Below, piece after piece: positions 45,352-56,131 of a stretch of DNA of 64,000 nucleotides. Position 1 is the stretch's first letter; each line of letters opens with the position of its first letter. This DNA comes from Dastarcus helophoroides. Taxonomy: Eukaryota; Arthropoda; Insecta; Coleoptera; Bothrideridae. The notes beneath the pieces are model-generated. The model saw only the letters and a program-made list of their open reading frames with translations, ran no database searches and was not told where the DNA came from. The stretch lies in the NCBI GenBank assembly GCA_028583605.1, contig CM053328.1, positions 12,192,782 to 12,256,781 on the forward strand. The letters are read 5' to 3'. The position numbers and the translations under genes were made by a program.

Positions 45352-47185
45352 TTTTTTTAATCACAGGGGAAACATCTATTTATAGACACCACCCCTTGTG
45401 GCGAGTTGGGCTTGCACCAACTAAAAATCTCCAGCTTTCTTCACTATCCATTTTAGTACTGCTTTAGAGCATATCTTCAAAAGTGGTAGTTGCTTGTCGA
45501 GTACTGTCTCTCCTTTCCTTCCTTTGTCTCCATTATCGTTCGCGACATATTTCTAATGGCATTCCAGAGTCTGCTGCCGGATATTATTTCAGCTCCAAAG
45601 TTTTTCACAGTCAGCGCTCTACCTAGTATACCGCATGCTTCTTCTCTCTCCCTTTCCTATTTTGGGCATTCAAAGAGCTGTGTCCTGTGTTTGGGCAAGA
45701 TCTACACTGTTTACTTTCGGTTTTCCTCATCTTTTTAGCATAACTTCTAAAACGCTTATGTTCAATAAGTATCTGCGTCGTGAAGTAGTCCATCTGTCGA
45801 TATTTACGTTGCATCCAGAGTCTTATATTAGGGATACATCGCTGTGTCCATGGGCCACTGAAGTGTTCCCTTCCCATCAGCTTTGACATTTATCCAAAAT
45901 TTCTTTTCTTATCGTGGTTCTTTTTGCTTGGAGGTGCCCGCTCGTCTTTGAAGTATAAGGCACCTCTCCTTCACCTGTAGATCAATAGGTATAGTTACAC
46001 CTAAGACTTGCAGGGCTTTCATTGAATCTGTCCGGTATGAACACGTTACTATCAGCAAAAGTTGGCGCTGAACCTTCTCTATTGCTGACCTATAGCACTC
46101 TTTCTCCACAGCTGGATGCGAAACCGGAGCTACGTACAGCAGAATAGAGTTCACCGCCTTGCTAACGATTTGCTGCTTAAAGGTCCGTAGTTCTCCTATG
46201 TTCCGCATTAGTCTAGCCAGAGCTGCTGTCTTCTCTTCCACTTTTTTTGTCACCGTGTGGATATATTCGCCATATGTGTTGTTATCGTCTGTCTTTACTC
46301 CCAAGTATCTTACTTACGGTGATTGTACCAAAGAGAGCATTTTTTGGTACAATCACCATTTCCTTAAATTGGCCCTTTTTCTTGGTCCTTTCATAATGAC
46401 CGCCTCTGTTTTGTGTGGGGCCAACTTCAGATTATTTTCTTTCATCCAAATGCCTGTGCGATGCAGTGATTCATTCACCCGGAATTTCAACTCCTTCTCA
46501 TCCTCCGCAGTAACCATCAGAGCCAGATCATCTGCAAAATCTTTACTTGTCCCTGCTATCAATTTCGCTCGCAGTACGTCGTCGTAGAGAATGTTCCACA
46601 CAGTTGGCCCCAGGACCGAGCCCTGCGAAATACCTGCTAATATCTTAAGTTCTTCTTTTCGATCTATTTGAAGTTTTCTTTCTTAGAGGTAACTTCCCAC
46701 AATGTTTACTAAATAGGGCGATAACTTTCTTCTTCTTAGCTCGTTCATTATAAGGCCTCATGTCGCCGTGTTGAAGGCATTTGTCACGTCCAACGTGATC
46801 AGAGCACACCAGCTTTCCCTTGCCTGCTCCTTTAAACTGGTGACCAACTGGATGGCTTGTATGGTCGATTTCCATTTCTGAATCCTTACTGATTTGGGGA
46901 CAGTCCTTCATCAATCTCTTTCACCAATCTCAATTTTATTGGGGGTTCATATATTTTACTAATAGTGTTCAACAGACATATGGGTATGTAAGCTTCCGGA
47001 TACTGTGTTAACTTTCCTCCATTTAATATTAGGATTATTTTAGCTACCTTCAACTCAGTTGGAAATACCTGTCCTCTTAGTATCCCATTTAGGACATTTA
47101 GTATTCAGTCGGGTGTGACTCCTATCGCTTACTTCATGGTCATTTTGCGTCTAGCTTGTATACACTTTCTCCTTTGGTCAACGAG
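45352..47185 (-). mobile_element. R1-like non-LTR retrotransposon, 5'-truncated
   Basis: Minus-strand order: RT region with EAYIPICLLNTISKI (about 46950), palm motif LDVTNAFNTA (about 46780), GISQGSVLGPTVWNILYDDV (about 46610), FADDLALM (about 46525), then the thumb with GVTIPIDLQVKERCLILQRR (about 45970) and the R1-type C-terminus with HFSGPWTQRCIPNIRLW, FTTQILIEHKRFRSYAKKM and CRSCPNT (45889-45650). The 3' UTR ends in a short A-run (TTTTTTTTT on +, 45350-45358). Several stops and frameshifts break it (an in-frame TGA follows FNTA). Start point about 47185, inside the RT. Confidence 0.9.
46318..46357. repeat. Perfect 15-nt palindrome inside the R1-like RT
   Basis: GGTGATTGTACCAAA (46318-46332) pairs with TTTGGTACAATCACC (46343-46357) across a 10-nt loop. 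It lies exactly where the frame with FADDLALM stops and the next frame (starting MGVKTDDNN) begins, so it replaces or interrupts the normal coding sequence. Confidence 0.9.
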
Positions 47186-47480
47186 TTAAAGTAGTAGAGA
47201 ACAAAGAGAAGTAGTAAGATATAAAAATGCGTACAAAGCTTACTACGAGAACCAAAAATAATCCCCGAGCCTTAAGCTAGCTCCACATTAATAAAAATTT
47301 GCGTTATGCGTTGTATTTTGGGATTTACAAAACATATTTTTCACGCAGGGTCAATTATTTTGTACTCCAAATAGTCATTTTGTGTGTTATATTGCCGAAT
47401 CCTTTTGTAGGCGTCACAGAGTCTTCAAATACAAGGTGAAAAGCGTACATATAACGTATTTTTTTGTGACAAATACAACG
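47186..47480. other. AT-rich DNA, no gene seen
   Basis: Short stretch of ordinary complexity with no recognisable element. Confidence 0.5.
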
Positions 47481-47790
47481 CACAACACTTTGCACTGCAC
47501 TTGAAAAGTTACTCGAAATTTTGGAAATCTCGAAATTTTGAAATATAGTTGAAAATCTCAAAAATGTTAAAATATTGAAAAGCTTTGAAATTACAGAAAA
47601 ACTAAAATTTTCCAAAATATTTGAAAATAAGACCAAATTATTAAAACATTCCAAAACAAAAAGTCCAAATTTTGAAAAGTAGACGAAACTTTCAAAAGAG
47701 CTAAAATTTTAGAGCCAAAATTTTCAAGAAAATATAAAACCTTTACAATAATTGAATTTTTTAAAAAAGTAGTAAATGTTGAAGTCAGAA
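47481..47790 (+). repeat. Short dialect A block, plus orientation
   Basis: Units such as CTCGAAATTTTGAAATATAG and CAAAATTTTCAAGAAAATAT in plus orientation. Confidence 0.7.
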
Positions 47791-47989
47791 ATTTTCATAA
47801 GAATTTAAGAAAGGATTTTATTTGGCATGCCAAAAAAAATAAGCGTGTTAATGACTAGAGAAAGAAGAATTGGAGAAGCGATCTGAACAACCAAAAAAAG
47901 TTTTGGAAAAAAATCCTCAAGGAGGGCTAAAATTGGGACAGTATGAAAGCATAATGATCTACTCGATTCAATTATTCAAAATATAGAAG

Positions 47990-48176
47990 GTTTGTTTTAC
48001 TGCGCCTTATTTTCAGAGTTCCGTACCTTAAAAGGAAAATACTGAATTCTTATAAAATCACTCTCGTGTACGTCTGCCACAAAGAGGTTGTCCTCGAAAA
48101 CTACATAACATGCAAATTTTAAATTTTCCATAGGGTTAGTTCTCGATGACCCACAAAAATACCGCCAGCCAACGAT
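47990..48176. repeat. Dispersed-repeat fragment abutting the foldback transposon
   Basis: GAGTTCCGTACCTTAAAAGG and AAAATACTGAATTCTTATAAAATCACTCT-like words resemble, from memory, a sequence that is common in other insect genomes (GTTCCGTACCTCAAAAGGAA followed by CTTATAGGATCAC). A minus frame at 47997-48242 crosses it and the next element and is not a gene. The assignment is from memory and unverified. Confidence 0.4.
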
Positions 48177-49893
48177 TATACAGGGTCCTGCAACAGTGCG
48201 TCGGGCATCTATAATAATAAAGAAATTAGGAATTCCATTCACATGCAGCCCTTAACTGTGTACAAGGATGTATTTCAGAAAAATATGGTCACATGTACAG
48301 GGTCTCTTCAAAAAGTGTGAGCCGCTAAGGGTGAATTTTTTTAAATAGAACTCCCTGCATTTTTTTACAATGTTGGGTTTCTTTTTGACAACTTTACATA
48401 TTCCTAAGATATTGTTAAATTTGGTTAAACAGTTCCAGAATAATAAATAAATAAAGAGAAAAAAAATATTTTGCAACATTTTATTTAAAAATTCATTAAA
48501 AATTCAAAAACGCCCTAAAATTAAAACTACGCTAGTTATTTACTGCAGTGGGTCTCTAGTTACTTTGCTATAAATATGTTAAGCCTAACTTGTACAGGGT
48601 GTCCAAAATTAAATGCCAAATTGGATAAAATATAAAGCAATTTTTCTTCGTTTTTTCAAATAGAACCCTGTATATTTTTTTCTGTAAGATACGGAACTAA
48701 AAAATGAACATTTTTTGTACCTACAAATATTTCAAAATTTGTAGCGGTTAAGCAGATATTCGTCAGATTATTACATATGACTCTTCAGACACTAAGATAC
48801 AAGACAAAAAATCAGAGATGGCTTTGATAAAAATTAGTTACCTTATAATTATTTATTAATTGATTTTCCTCGTTGATAACAGGCTTCGTTCGTTCTTCCT
48901 TTGTGTACATCACATTTCCCGTATCAGTAAATCGTTCAAGCAGTCTTCTAGAAGTAACTTCTTCGGGATGCCTTCTTTCAGGATACCGAGTAGCATAAAG
49001 CTTACTTTCTAATAGGCTTTTCACTTTCACCTAACACAAAAATCATATTTACAAGCTCATCTTTACTAAAATGTCTTTTGAAGTTCTACGAAATCAGCGA
49101 ATATTAAATCTGTCATTTAATTTTATGACAAGAACTTTTTCAACTTTTTCCAAGGCACTTAGGTAATTTTTAGTGGTTTCAATTAATCGGATGTTTTGTT
49201 ATTTAGTTATTTATTTGTAGTCCTAAGAGAGCTCTGCAGTTAACTTACAAAATAATTATAAGGTAATTAATTTTTATCAAAGCCATATGTAATAATCCGA
49301 CGAATATCTGCTTAACCATTAAACATTTTGAAATATTTGTAGGTACAAAAAATGTTCATTTTTTAATTCTGTATCTTATAGAAAAAAATATACGGGTCTT
49401 CTATTTAAAAAAACGAAGAAAAATTGCTTCATATTTTAGTCAATTTGGCATTGAATTTTGGAGACCCTGTACAAGTTAGGCTTAAAATATTTGTAGCAAA
49501 GTAACTAGAGACGCACTGCAGTAAATACCTAGCGTAGTTTTAATTTTAAGGCGTTTTTGTATTTTTAATGAATTTTTAAAGAAAATGTTGCAAAATATTT
49601 TTTTTCTATTTATTTATTTATTACTCTGGAACTATCTAACCAAATTTAACAATATCTAAGGAAAATGTAAATTTGTCAGACAGAAACTCAAAAATGTAAA
49701 AAAATACAGGGGGTTCTATTTAAAAAAATTCACCCTCAGCGGCTTACACTTTTTGAAGACATTCTGTACATGTGATCATATTTTCCTGAAATACATCCTT
49801 GTACACAGTTAAGGTCTGCATGGGAACGGAATTCCTAACTTCTTTATTATAGGACCTATAAATGCCCGACGCACTGTCGCAGGACCCTGTATA
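48177..49893 (-). mobile_element. Foldback DNA transposon with ~650-bp inverted termini (Tc1/mariner-like)
   Basis: The left end TATACAGGGTCCTGCAACAG (48177) mirrors the right end CGCAGGACCCTGTATA (to 49893), and complementarity continues inward for about 650 nt: left arm 48177-48854, right arm 49250-49893, with a ~45-nt insertion in the left arm near 48775-48820. Sub-terminal TACAGGG words recur. The ~395-bp centre and inner left arm encode a transposase helix-turn-helix fragment. Superfamily assignment rests on that fragment; the TA-type ends are compatible. Confidence 0.85.
48812..49110 (-). pseudogene. DUF4817-type helix-turn-helix transposase fragment
   Basis: The minus frame 49030-48812 includes SKLYATRYPERRHPEEVTS, then RRLLERFTDTGNVM and KEERTKP, matching the helix-turn-helix module (A..YA.R.P.R..P....F..L..R...TG) found at the N-terminus of a group of insect Tc1/mariner-like transposases. 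Upstream codons (KDELVNMIFVLGES, about 49100-49040) are in another frame, so at least one frameshift separates them. No catalytic DDE domain is present. The element would depend on a transposase supplied elsewhere. Confidence 0.75.
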
Positions 49894-51245
49894 AAGAAAA
49901 TGTTTTCTAACAAAATGGGGGGCTAATTTGCTCACCAAATAATCAAGTTTTAGTTAATATATCGTGTGATGTATCATTTAAAAGAGCCACCTCTAAGGAT
50001 CCTAGAATATTTTTTTAATAATTTTCGGTTTAATGGTCTTAAAGATACAGTTCAAAATGTGTAAGAAATAACCGTTCCCCCTGACCTTCTAGGTTTCTAA
50101 AGATATTTTTTAGATTTTAATAAGGTTAGTAGATATTGGGTCATAAATTATCTGAAAACTGCAGGTCTTGTCGATATCACAATAGTTGAGAGAAAATATA
50201 TTTAATGCAAAAATAGGTGCTTGCATTCCAAGGCTTTTTATCCCATAAGTATTAAATTTTTTTCAAAGCAAAAACTTCATTTAGCCGAGGAATATAATGG
50301 AGGTCAAATTTGTCTTGTACATTATATTTCATTTATTGTGGATGAATATTTTCGGAGTTAGCACAGGTTTATTAAATTGCACGCAACATAGCAATTGCTT
50401 TATCACTGCTTCACCTACTTCAACGCTGCTTCACTTGCCTAATCACTGCTTTACCAGCAGACGTACTAAATCGTATTATCAGTTCGATAATTCGATTCAA
50501 TCTACACAACTTAACGTTAATGCTTTCATTTATTCTGACATTAATATTAAAAGATTTACTCTTTCGTCTAATATTTTTCTATTTCGTTCATTTAACGTGT
50601 TATTGTTTATAAGTTTGAAGCACAATCAATGTATATTTGAATACGATTATGCCACTTGCGATGATAATGTAGTAAGTGGTCCAAACATGAGGGCATAATT
50701 AAATTTATAAGCAAGACGTGATATGTCTTTATAAAAGACGTACCCAACTGACAAACTAATTTAAATGTTATTTTTGTCTATCAAATAATCACATTAGCCG
50801 CATTATTTCAAGTGATACTTGATGGCTAGCTCCTATCCATCTCACAAAGCGCTTAACTAGGGAGACAGACGTCGTTTATAAAGAACGAATGCCTCCCTTT
50901 TTTAAAAATCGACGTATTATAAAAAACGAATCAACGGTTAAACGGCAAAGCGATAAAGCATGCAGAACACGCAGATACAAATTAGATAAAACACAAATTG
51001 TCGGTCGCATCGTTTAAATTAACAGGGAATTAATTTTGATTGAGTTAAGTATAATAAGCTGATATCTGACTTGTGACATCAGAGCCCAAGTAGTCATCGT
51101 GAGTTATAATTACCCCGCTACTTGTGCCTTTAACACAATTGTCTTTTGACTGGCGCCAAATTTATATGCGCGTTTTCTTCGTAAGCCACCCACGTAGATA
51201 TTTTGTATTCGGGGTTTTCTATTTAATATTTTTGTGTTAGTGACA
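49894..51245. other. Unique DNA island
   Basis: About 1.3 kb of normal complexity between the foldback transposon and dialect A repeat. It contains one 133-codon frame (listed separately) and, near 50860-51180, CG-containing words (GACAGACGTCG, GGTCGCATCG). No exon is recognised. Confidence 0.5.
50297..50698 (+). CDS. Doubtful small ORF, 133 codons
   Basis: It starts MEVKFVLYIIFHLLW, a stretch that could serve as a signal peptide or membrane segment, and continues with a Ser/Thr/Asn/Phe-rich sequence containing five cysteines. The middle has a DNA-level repeat (ACTGCTTCACCTACTTC, GCTGCTTCACTTGCC, ACTGCTTTACC). No family is recognised. In AT-rich DNA a frame of this length can occur by chance, and no splice sites or promoter support it. 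Confidence 0.15.
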   Translation: MEVKFVLYIIFHLLWMNIFGVSTGLLNCTQHSNCFITASPTSTLLHLPNHCFTSRRTKSYYQFDNSIQSTQLNVNAFIYSDINIKRFTLSSNIFLFRSFNVLLFISLKHNQCIFEYDYATCDDNVVSGPNMRA

Positions 51246-52739
51246 AAAGTTTATACAAAAATTAAAAAAGAAAATGGACAGTTTCTTAGTAAATAAGTCA
51301 AAATTCTTAAAAATAGTAGACGAAAATTTTAAAAAGTCGAACTTTTAAATATGTCTACATTTGAAAAAAATCGAAATGTTCAAATAATAATATAATTAAA
51401 TTATCCTGAAGAGAGTCGTTGGGTGATTCACTTTTTTGCATGAAAATTGGTCGGTACCGGGTACAAATTTAAGAAGGCAGTTATTCTTATATCGTAAACA
51501 TTGAGAAATATTTCGAAAAGAAATGGATTCATATGTATAAAATGATGACGATAATTAATTACCAGATGCACTCATCTTGAGTTTTGTGAATCTGTGGAGA
51601 AAAAGGGTAATGCCACCTGAAATTTTTTTAACCACGTGCTGTTTACTGACAAAATGAACTTTTTTTTCTCCATAGGCACAAATACCTTTAAATAGTGAAA
51701 AATAGGCACAATTTTTGAAATAAATAAATCTAAATTTAAAAAAAATGTCAAAATCTTCAATTTAAAAAAACTGAAGGATATGTCGAAAATTTAAAAAAAA
51801 GTATATTTAAAGAGAGATAAAATTATCAAAATCTTAAAAATGAGTCCACATTTTGAAAAATAGTCAAAATTCTCAAAAAAGTTGACATTTGAAAAAATAC
51901 TGAAATTGTGAAAAAATTTGAAAATTCGAAAATAAAGAGGATTTTGAAAAAAAATTCAAATCTTGTTAAACGCCCAAATTTCGAAAAATAGGTGAAATTT
52001 TGGTAAAAGAATCGACATATTTAGACAGTTCACATTTTCGAAAAAATCTGAAAATCTAAGAAATTTTCAAAAAATGCCAAATCTAAAAAGAGGAAATTTT
52101 GAAAAATATTAAACGTTTTAAAAAGGTCGAAATATTTTTAGAAAGTCAAAATTTTCAGATTGTTAGATTTTTTTAAGAAATCCCGAAACTTGAAAAAAAT
52201 TTTTTTTCAAAAAGATTATAACTTTGGGAAAATTAGAAAATTCAAAAATTCCAAAATTCCAAAATTTCGAAAAAATGTCGATATTGTGAAAAACTTTCTA
52301 AAATTGCAAAAATCGTTTCCAAAAATTTTTGAATTTAAAAATATAGCGAAGAATGTTTAAGAATTTTTAAAAAGTTGAAATTTTAAAAACGTCGTTTACA
52401 AAAATCTCCTGAATTTGAATATGTCGAAATTTTGGAAAAATTCTGAATTTTATAAAAAGCCAAAATTTGAAAAAGGTCATAACTTCAGAGAGTCAAAAAT
52501 TTTGATTAGTGGAAATTTCAAAAGAGTCATTTTGAAAAACGTCAAAAATTTAAAAAATTCTTTTTCATAAAATTCCATAATTTAAAAATATGGTAGCCTT
52601 CAAAAAATTAGAGATTTATAAGACAGCTGAAAATGTTGTTTTCAAAAAAACTCGAGATTTTGAAAATGAAGGAATATATAAAAATTGTGTAAAATAATTT
52701 GAAAAATATTCGAAATTTTGAAAAATTGTTCGAGATATT

Positions 52740-53430
52740 TAAAAAAGTCATAATTTTAAAAAATGGTTAAATTTTTTAAATAAATCGAGAATATGGAAAA
52801 AATCAAAATTTTCAAAAATACGAAAAGTCGAAAAGTTGAAATTGCAACAAAAGTCGATATTGTAATTAATGTTAAAAATTTTTTAAATTTGTTTCAAAAA
52901 AATAAGGAATTTTTAAAAAAGTTGAAATTTTGTAGGAAAAATGTCGACTTTTTTACAAAAGATCAAAATTCCGAATAGGTCCTTTCCAAAAAGACTGCAA
53001 ACTTTAAAAATTCGCGAAATTTTTAAAGGCAGTTTAAAAAAAATTAAAATTTTGAAAGTAGTTTCAAATTTCAAAAACAGTCAAATTTTTTAAAAAAATG
53101 TTGGGTAAAATTTTAAAAAAAGCCGAAATACTTAAAAGTGAGTAATTTTAAAAATGGTTAAATTTTTGAAATAAATCGAGAATTTTCAAAAAATCAGGGT
53201 TTTCAAAAATAAGAAAAGTCGAAAATTTTGAAAGGTTGAAATTGCAAAAAAGTCGATATTTTAATTAATTTTTAAATTTGCTTTCAAATATTCCATAATT
53301 AAAAAATATGACGAAATCTTCAAAGAAATTAGGAGTTTTTAAAAAGGTTGAAATCTTGTGTGGAAAATGTCAAATTTTTACAAAACATAACAATTTTGAA
53401 AAGACTGCAGAATTTGAAAATTGGCGAGAT
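52740..53430 (+). repeat. ~396 bp tandem duplication inside dialect A
   Basis: ATGGTTAAATTTTTTAAATA followed by AATCGAGAAT near 52763 recurs near 53156. Both copies then carry AAAAGTCGA, GTTGAAATTGCAA and AAAGTCGATATTNTAATTAAT. The copies stay parallel for most of the period. Confidence 0.75.
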
Positions 53431-53989
53431 TTTCTATAGCAATTTTAAGAAAGTTGAAATTTTCGGAAATAGTTTCAAATCTCAAAAAGAGTCAAAATTT
53501 TGAAAAAAATGCCTAGTGAAACTTTCAAAAAAGTCAAAATTTTCGTAAAGGCCAAATTGTGAAAAAATACCAAAATTACTAAAAAAGTTAAAATTTTTAA
53601 AAGAAGTTGAGATTACTCAAAGTTTAAAGTGTGAAATTTTGGATAGTTGAATTTCTTAAAAATACGAATATTTAAAAAAAGATCTAAATTTTCAAATGGA
53701 AATTCTCAAAAATAAAAGTTCAAATAAATGTCGATTATTTGAAACAAAAGAATCGTAAATTAAAATCAAATAAAAGAATTAACAAAGAAACTGAAAATAT
53801 ACGAAAAAATAAAAAGTGTCATAGTCCCAGTCATCATCATTTTAACACACGCTGGTTTGAAAATAATGGAAATTTTCAAGAAAAATTTGAAATTTTTAAG
53901 GAAAATTGCAAATTTTCAAAAAAATAATTTATAGGTTGCAAAGGAGTCGAAATTTTGAATAACCGAAAGAAGTTAAAATTTAAAAAAAA

Positions 53990-55165
53990 GTTCATTTTGG
54001 AAAAAGGCAAAAAATTTGAAAAAAGGCCGGCTTTTAATAAACCCGATATTTTCAAAAAACGTCAAAGTTGTCAGGGCTAAAAATTTTGAAAAATATCTAA
54101 ATTTTCGAAGAGTCAAACTTTTGGAAAAAAAAATTAATTTTGAAAAGTCGAAATGTTTAAAAAAATTAAATGTTTGAAAAAGGTTAACATTGTGAAAAAA
54201 GTAAAAATTTTAGATTAAATGGAAATATTGAAGTCAAACATTTTTTAAAAAAGTCGAAATTTTTAAGGTAGAAATTTTGAAAAAGTCAAAATTTTAATAA
54301 AAAATCAAAATTTTAAACAAAACTAAAATTTTTACAAAAATACAATCAATCAAAACACGCATTTTTAAAAAGGTAAAAATCTGAAAAAGTTGAAATTTAT
54401 CAAAAACATTTAGAACTACTTAAATAATTTTTTTTAAAGGCGGAAATATTTAAAAAATCTACGTTTTAAAAAAATGCCCATTTACCCAAAAACGTGGAAA
54501 TGTTCAAAATGAAAAAGTAATTTTGAAAAAAGTTAAAGTTTTGAAAAAAAATCGAAATTTGGAAAAGACTCGAAGTTTGAAACGGCAAATATTTCTAATA
54601 AAATCGAAAAAAAATAACCGAAACTTTCAAAAAAGCTAAAATTACGAAAGAAGTCCAATTTTGGAAAAAGGCAAAAAAATTGGAAAAAAGCCAGCTTTCA
54701 ATAAACTAGATATTTTCAAAAAATGTAGAAATTTTCAGGGGTGGAGATTTTGAAAAATGTTCAAATTTTCAGAGTCGCAATTTTCGAAAAAAATTTATCT
54801 TTGAAAAGTCGAAATGCTTTACTAAAATTGCAATGTCAAAATTTTGATAAAAACATCGAAATTTTAAACAAATTTAAAATTTTTACAAAAATAAAATCAT
54901 TCAAAAATCGCATTTTAAAAAAGTAAAAATCTGAAAAAGTTGAAATTTAGTAATAAAAAATCAAAACTATTAAACTAATTTTTTTTAAAGAGCGGAAAAT
55001 TTTGTAGTATACGTTATGGAAAAAATGCCGATCTGTCCAGAAACGTGGAAATGTTTAAAATGAAGCAGTAATTTTGAAAAAAGTTGAAGTGTCGTAACAA
55101 AATCGAAATTTGGAAAAAACTCGAAGTTTGAAACGGCAAATATTTCAAGTAAAATCGAAATTTTG
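53990..55165 (+). repeat. ~550-665 bp tandem duplication inside dialect A
   Basis: TTGGAAAAAGGCAAAAAA occurs at 53997 and 54661; ACTCGAAGTTTGAAACGGCA at about 54569 and 55120. The second copy is shorter by about 110 bp. The part 54184-54540 also has a third copy at 58389-58735, 4 kb away. Confidence 0.8.
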
Positions 55166-55190
55166 ACAAATCCATTGGAAGCATAATGTT

Positions 55191-55433
55191 TAGATTAAAA
55201 AAATGCTTTATTTAACACGTTAAAAAAAATAGCTGGAGTGAGAATAGTGAGTGTTTCATTCGGATCGTTGAGGGACAGCTATAAACTCTAAACACTAGCA
55301 GACAACGCACGGTCTAAATCAGTGGATTTAAAAGCGTGTTGCATAGAAATTTCTTATAGAACAAGTGGGCCCTAAAAAAGGATTTTCGGACAGACACCTA
55401 AGAGGATGAAAATGTGCATAAAATTTTACATGT
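55191..55433. other. Unique DNA, no gene seen
   Basis: About 240 bp of ordinary complexity (AGACAACGCACGGTCTAAAT) between the dialect A array and a LINE. Confidence 0.5.
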
Positions 55434-56131
55434 GGATTCTGGATTCGTTGTGGGTTGCCTAAAGTTTAGGCCAGCACTTAGGCCACCCTTTCCGGGCCCA
55501 TTGTGCTATCCCCGTGATGAAGGTGTCCTTGGTCATTCATTCAGCCACCCAACCTTGTTGAGAAACTGAAGAACGTCCCTTGGATGCGCTTCTCTCAAAC
55601 TGGCCACACTAGGCCAGAAGTCCCCCAGCGTGGATCCTCTGATAGATGCTAGTGCCACATTACGTGCTCGACACTCTCATCTTCTTCTAAACACCCTCTG
55701 CAACTCGGGTCGTTTATAATTCCCATTCTGTGGAGGTGTTTACTTAATCGACAGTGACCTGTCCATATCCCTACAAGTTTCCTGAGATTATTCCTTGAGA
55801 GTTGTAGGCATAGTTTTGCCCTTTCCCTGCACTGCATTCTAATGAATGTGTGAGTTTGTCGGTATGTTGTTATTGATGCCCATATGGCTTTGTGTTTACG
55901 ATAAATTTCTTCGTAAAGTAGGGATCTTACGGCTGATCTCGCCAGGGGAAGGGTTGGTTCTGGTCCAACGAATTGTCCCTTCGAACCCGTCCTCGCCAGT
56001 TTGTCAGCGCGTTCGTTTTCCTCTTTTCCAGAATGTCCTTTGATCCATATTAGATCAATTGCATTCCCTTGTGATAGACTTTCTAAAGCTAGGTGGCAGT
56101 TCCATACCAGCACTGGGTTTGTTTTCACATT
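55434..56131 (-). mobile_element. 5'-truncated RNase H LINE (copy 2)
   Basis: This 698-bp piece matches 27706-28400 of copy 1 closely over its full length, including the AATCCAG 3' tail (here AATCCAGAATCC on the element strand). Similarity stops abruptly at CACATT (56131), the 5' truncation point. The copies are close, so they are younger than the tandem arrays' LINE-derived arms at 6.2-9.4 kb. No clear target duplication was seen. Confidence 0.9.
55649..56128 (-). pseudogene. RNase H and Cys-rich C-terminal domain of LINE copy 2
   Basis: One frame of 159 codons keeps the RNase H C-terminal half with WIKGHSGKEENERADKLAR, where His and Asp are the catalytic pair of the domain. It then has the zinc-knuckle-like tail with GHCRLSKHLHRMGI, CRGCLEEDESVEHVMWH. 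A deletion relative to copy 1 just after VEHV causes a stop; the true C-terminus (ASIRGSTLGDFWPSVASL) continues in another frame to about 55540. It cannot be active because the RT is absent. Confidence 0.85.

Larger units (their letters stand above)
51246..55190 (+). repeat. Dialect A array, plus orientation, 3.9 kb
   Basis: Continuous units of the GTCGAAATTTTGAAAAA type, preceded by about 200 bp of partly unique DNA (51400-51700) that shares a dispersed motif with 14560-14640. Block duplications within it are listed separately. All frames here are Lys/Phe/Asn-rich repeat translations. Confidence 0.85.

Noticed and set aside
46645..46914. 89-codon minus-strand frame
   Set aside because: It lies in the wrong frame across the R1-like RT palm; the correct frame shows LDVTNAFNTA.
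48177..49893. LTR retrotransposon or retroviral provirus explanation for the long terminal similarity
   Set aside because: The long terminal copies are inverted, not direct, and no gag, pol or env reading was seen.
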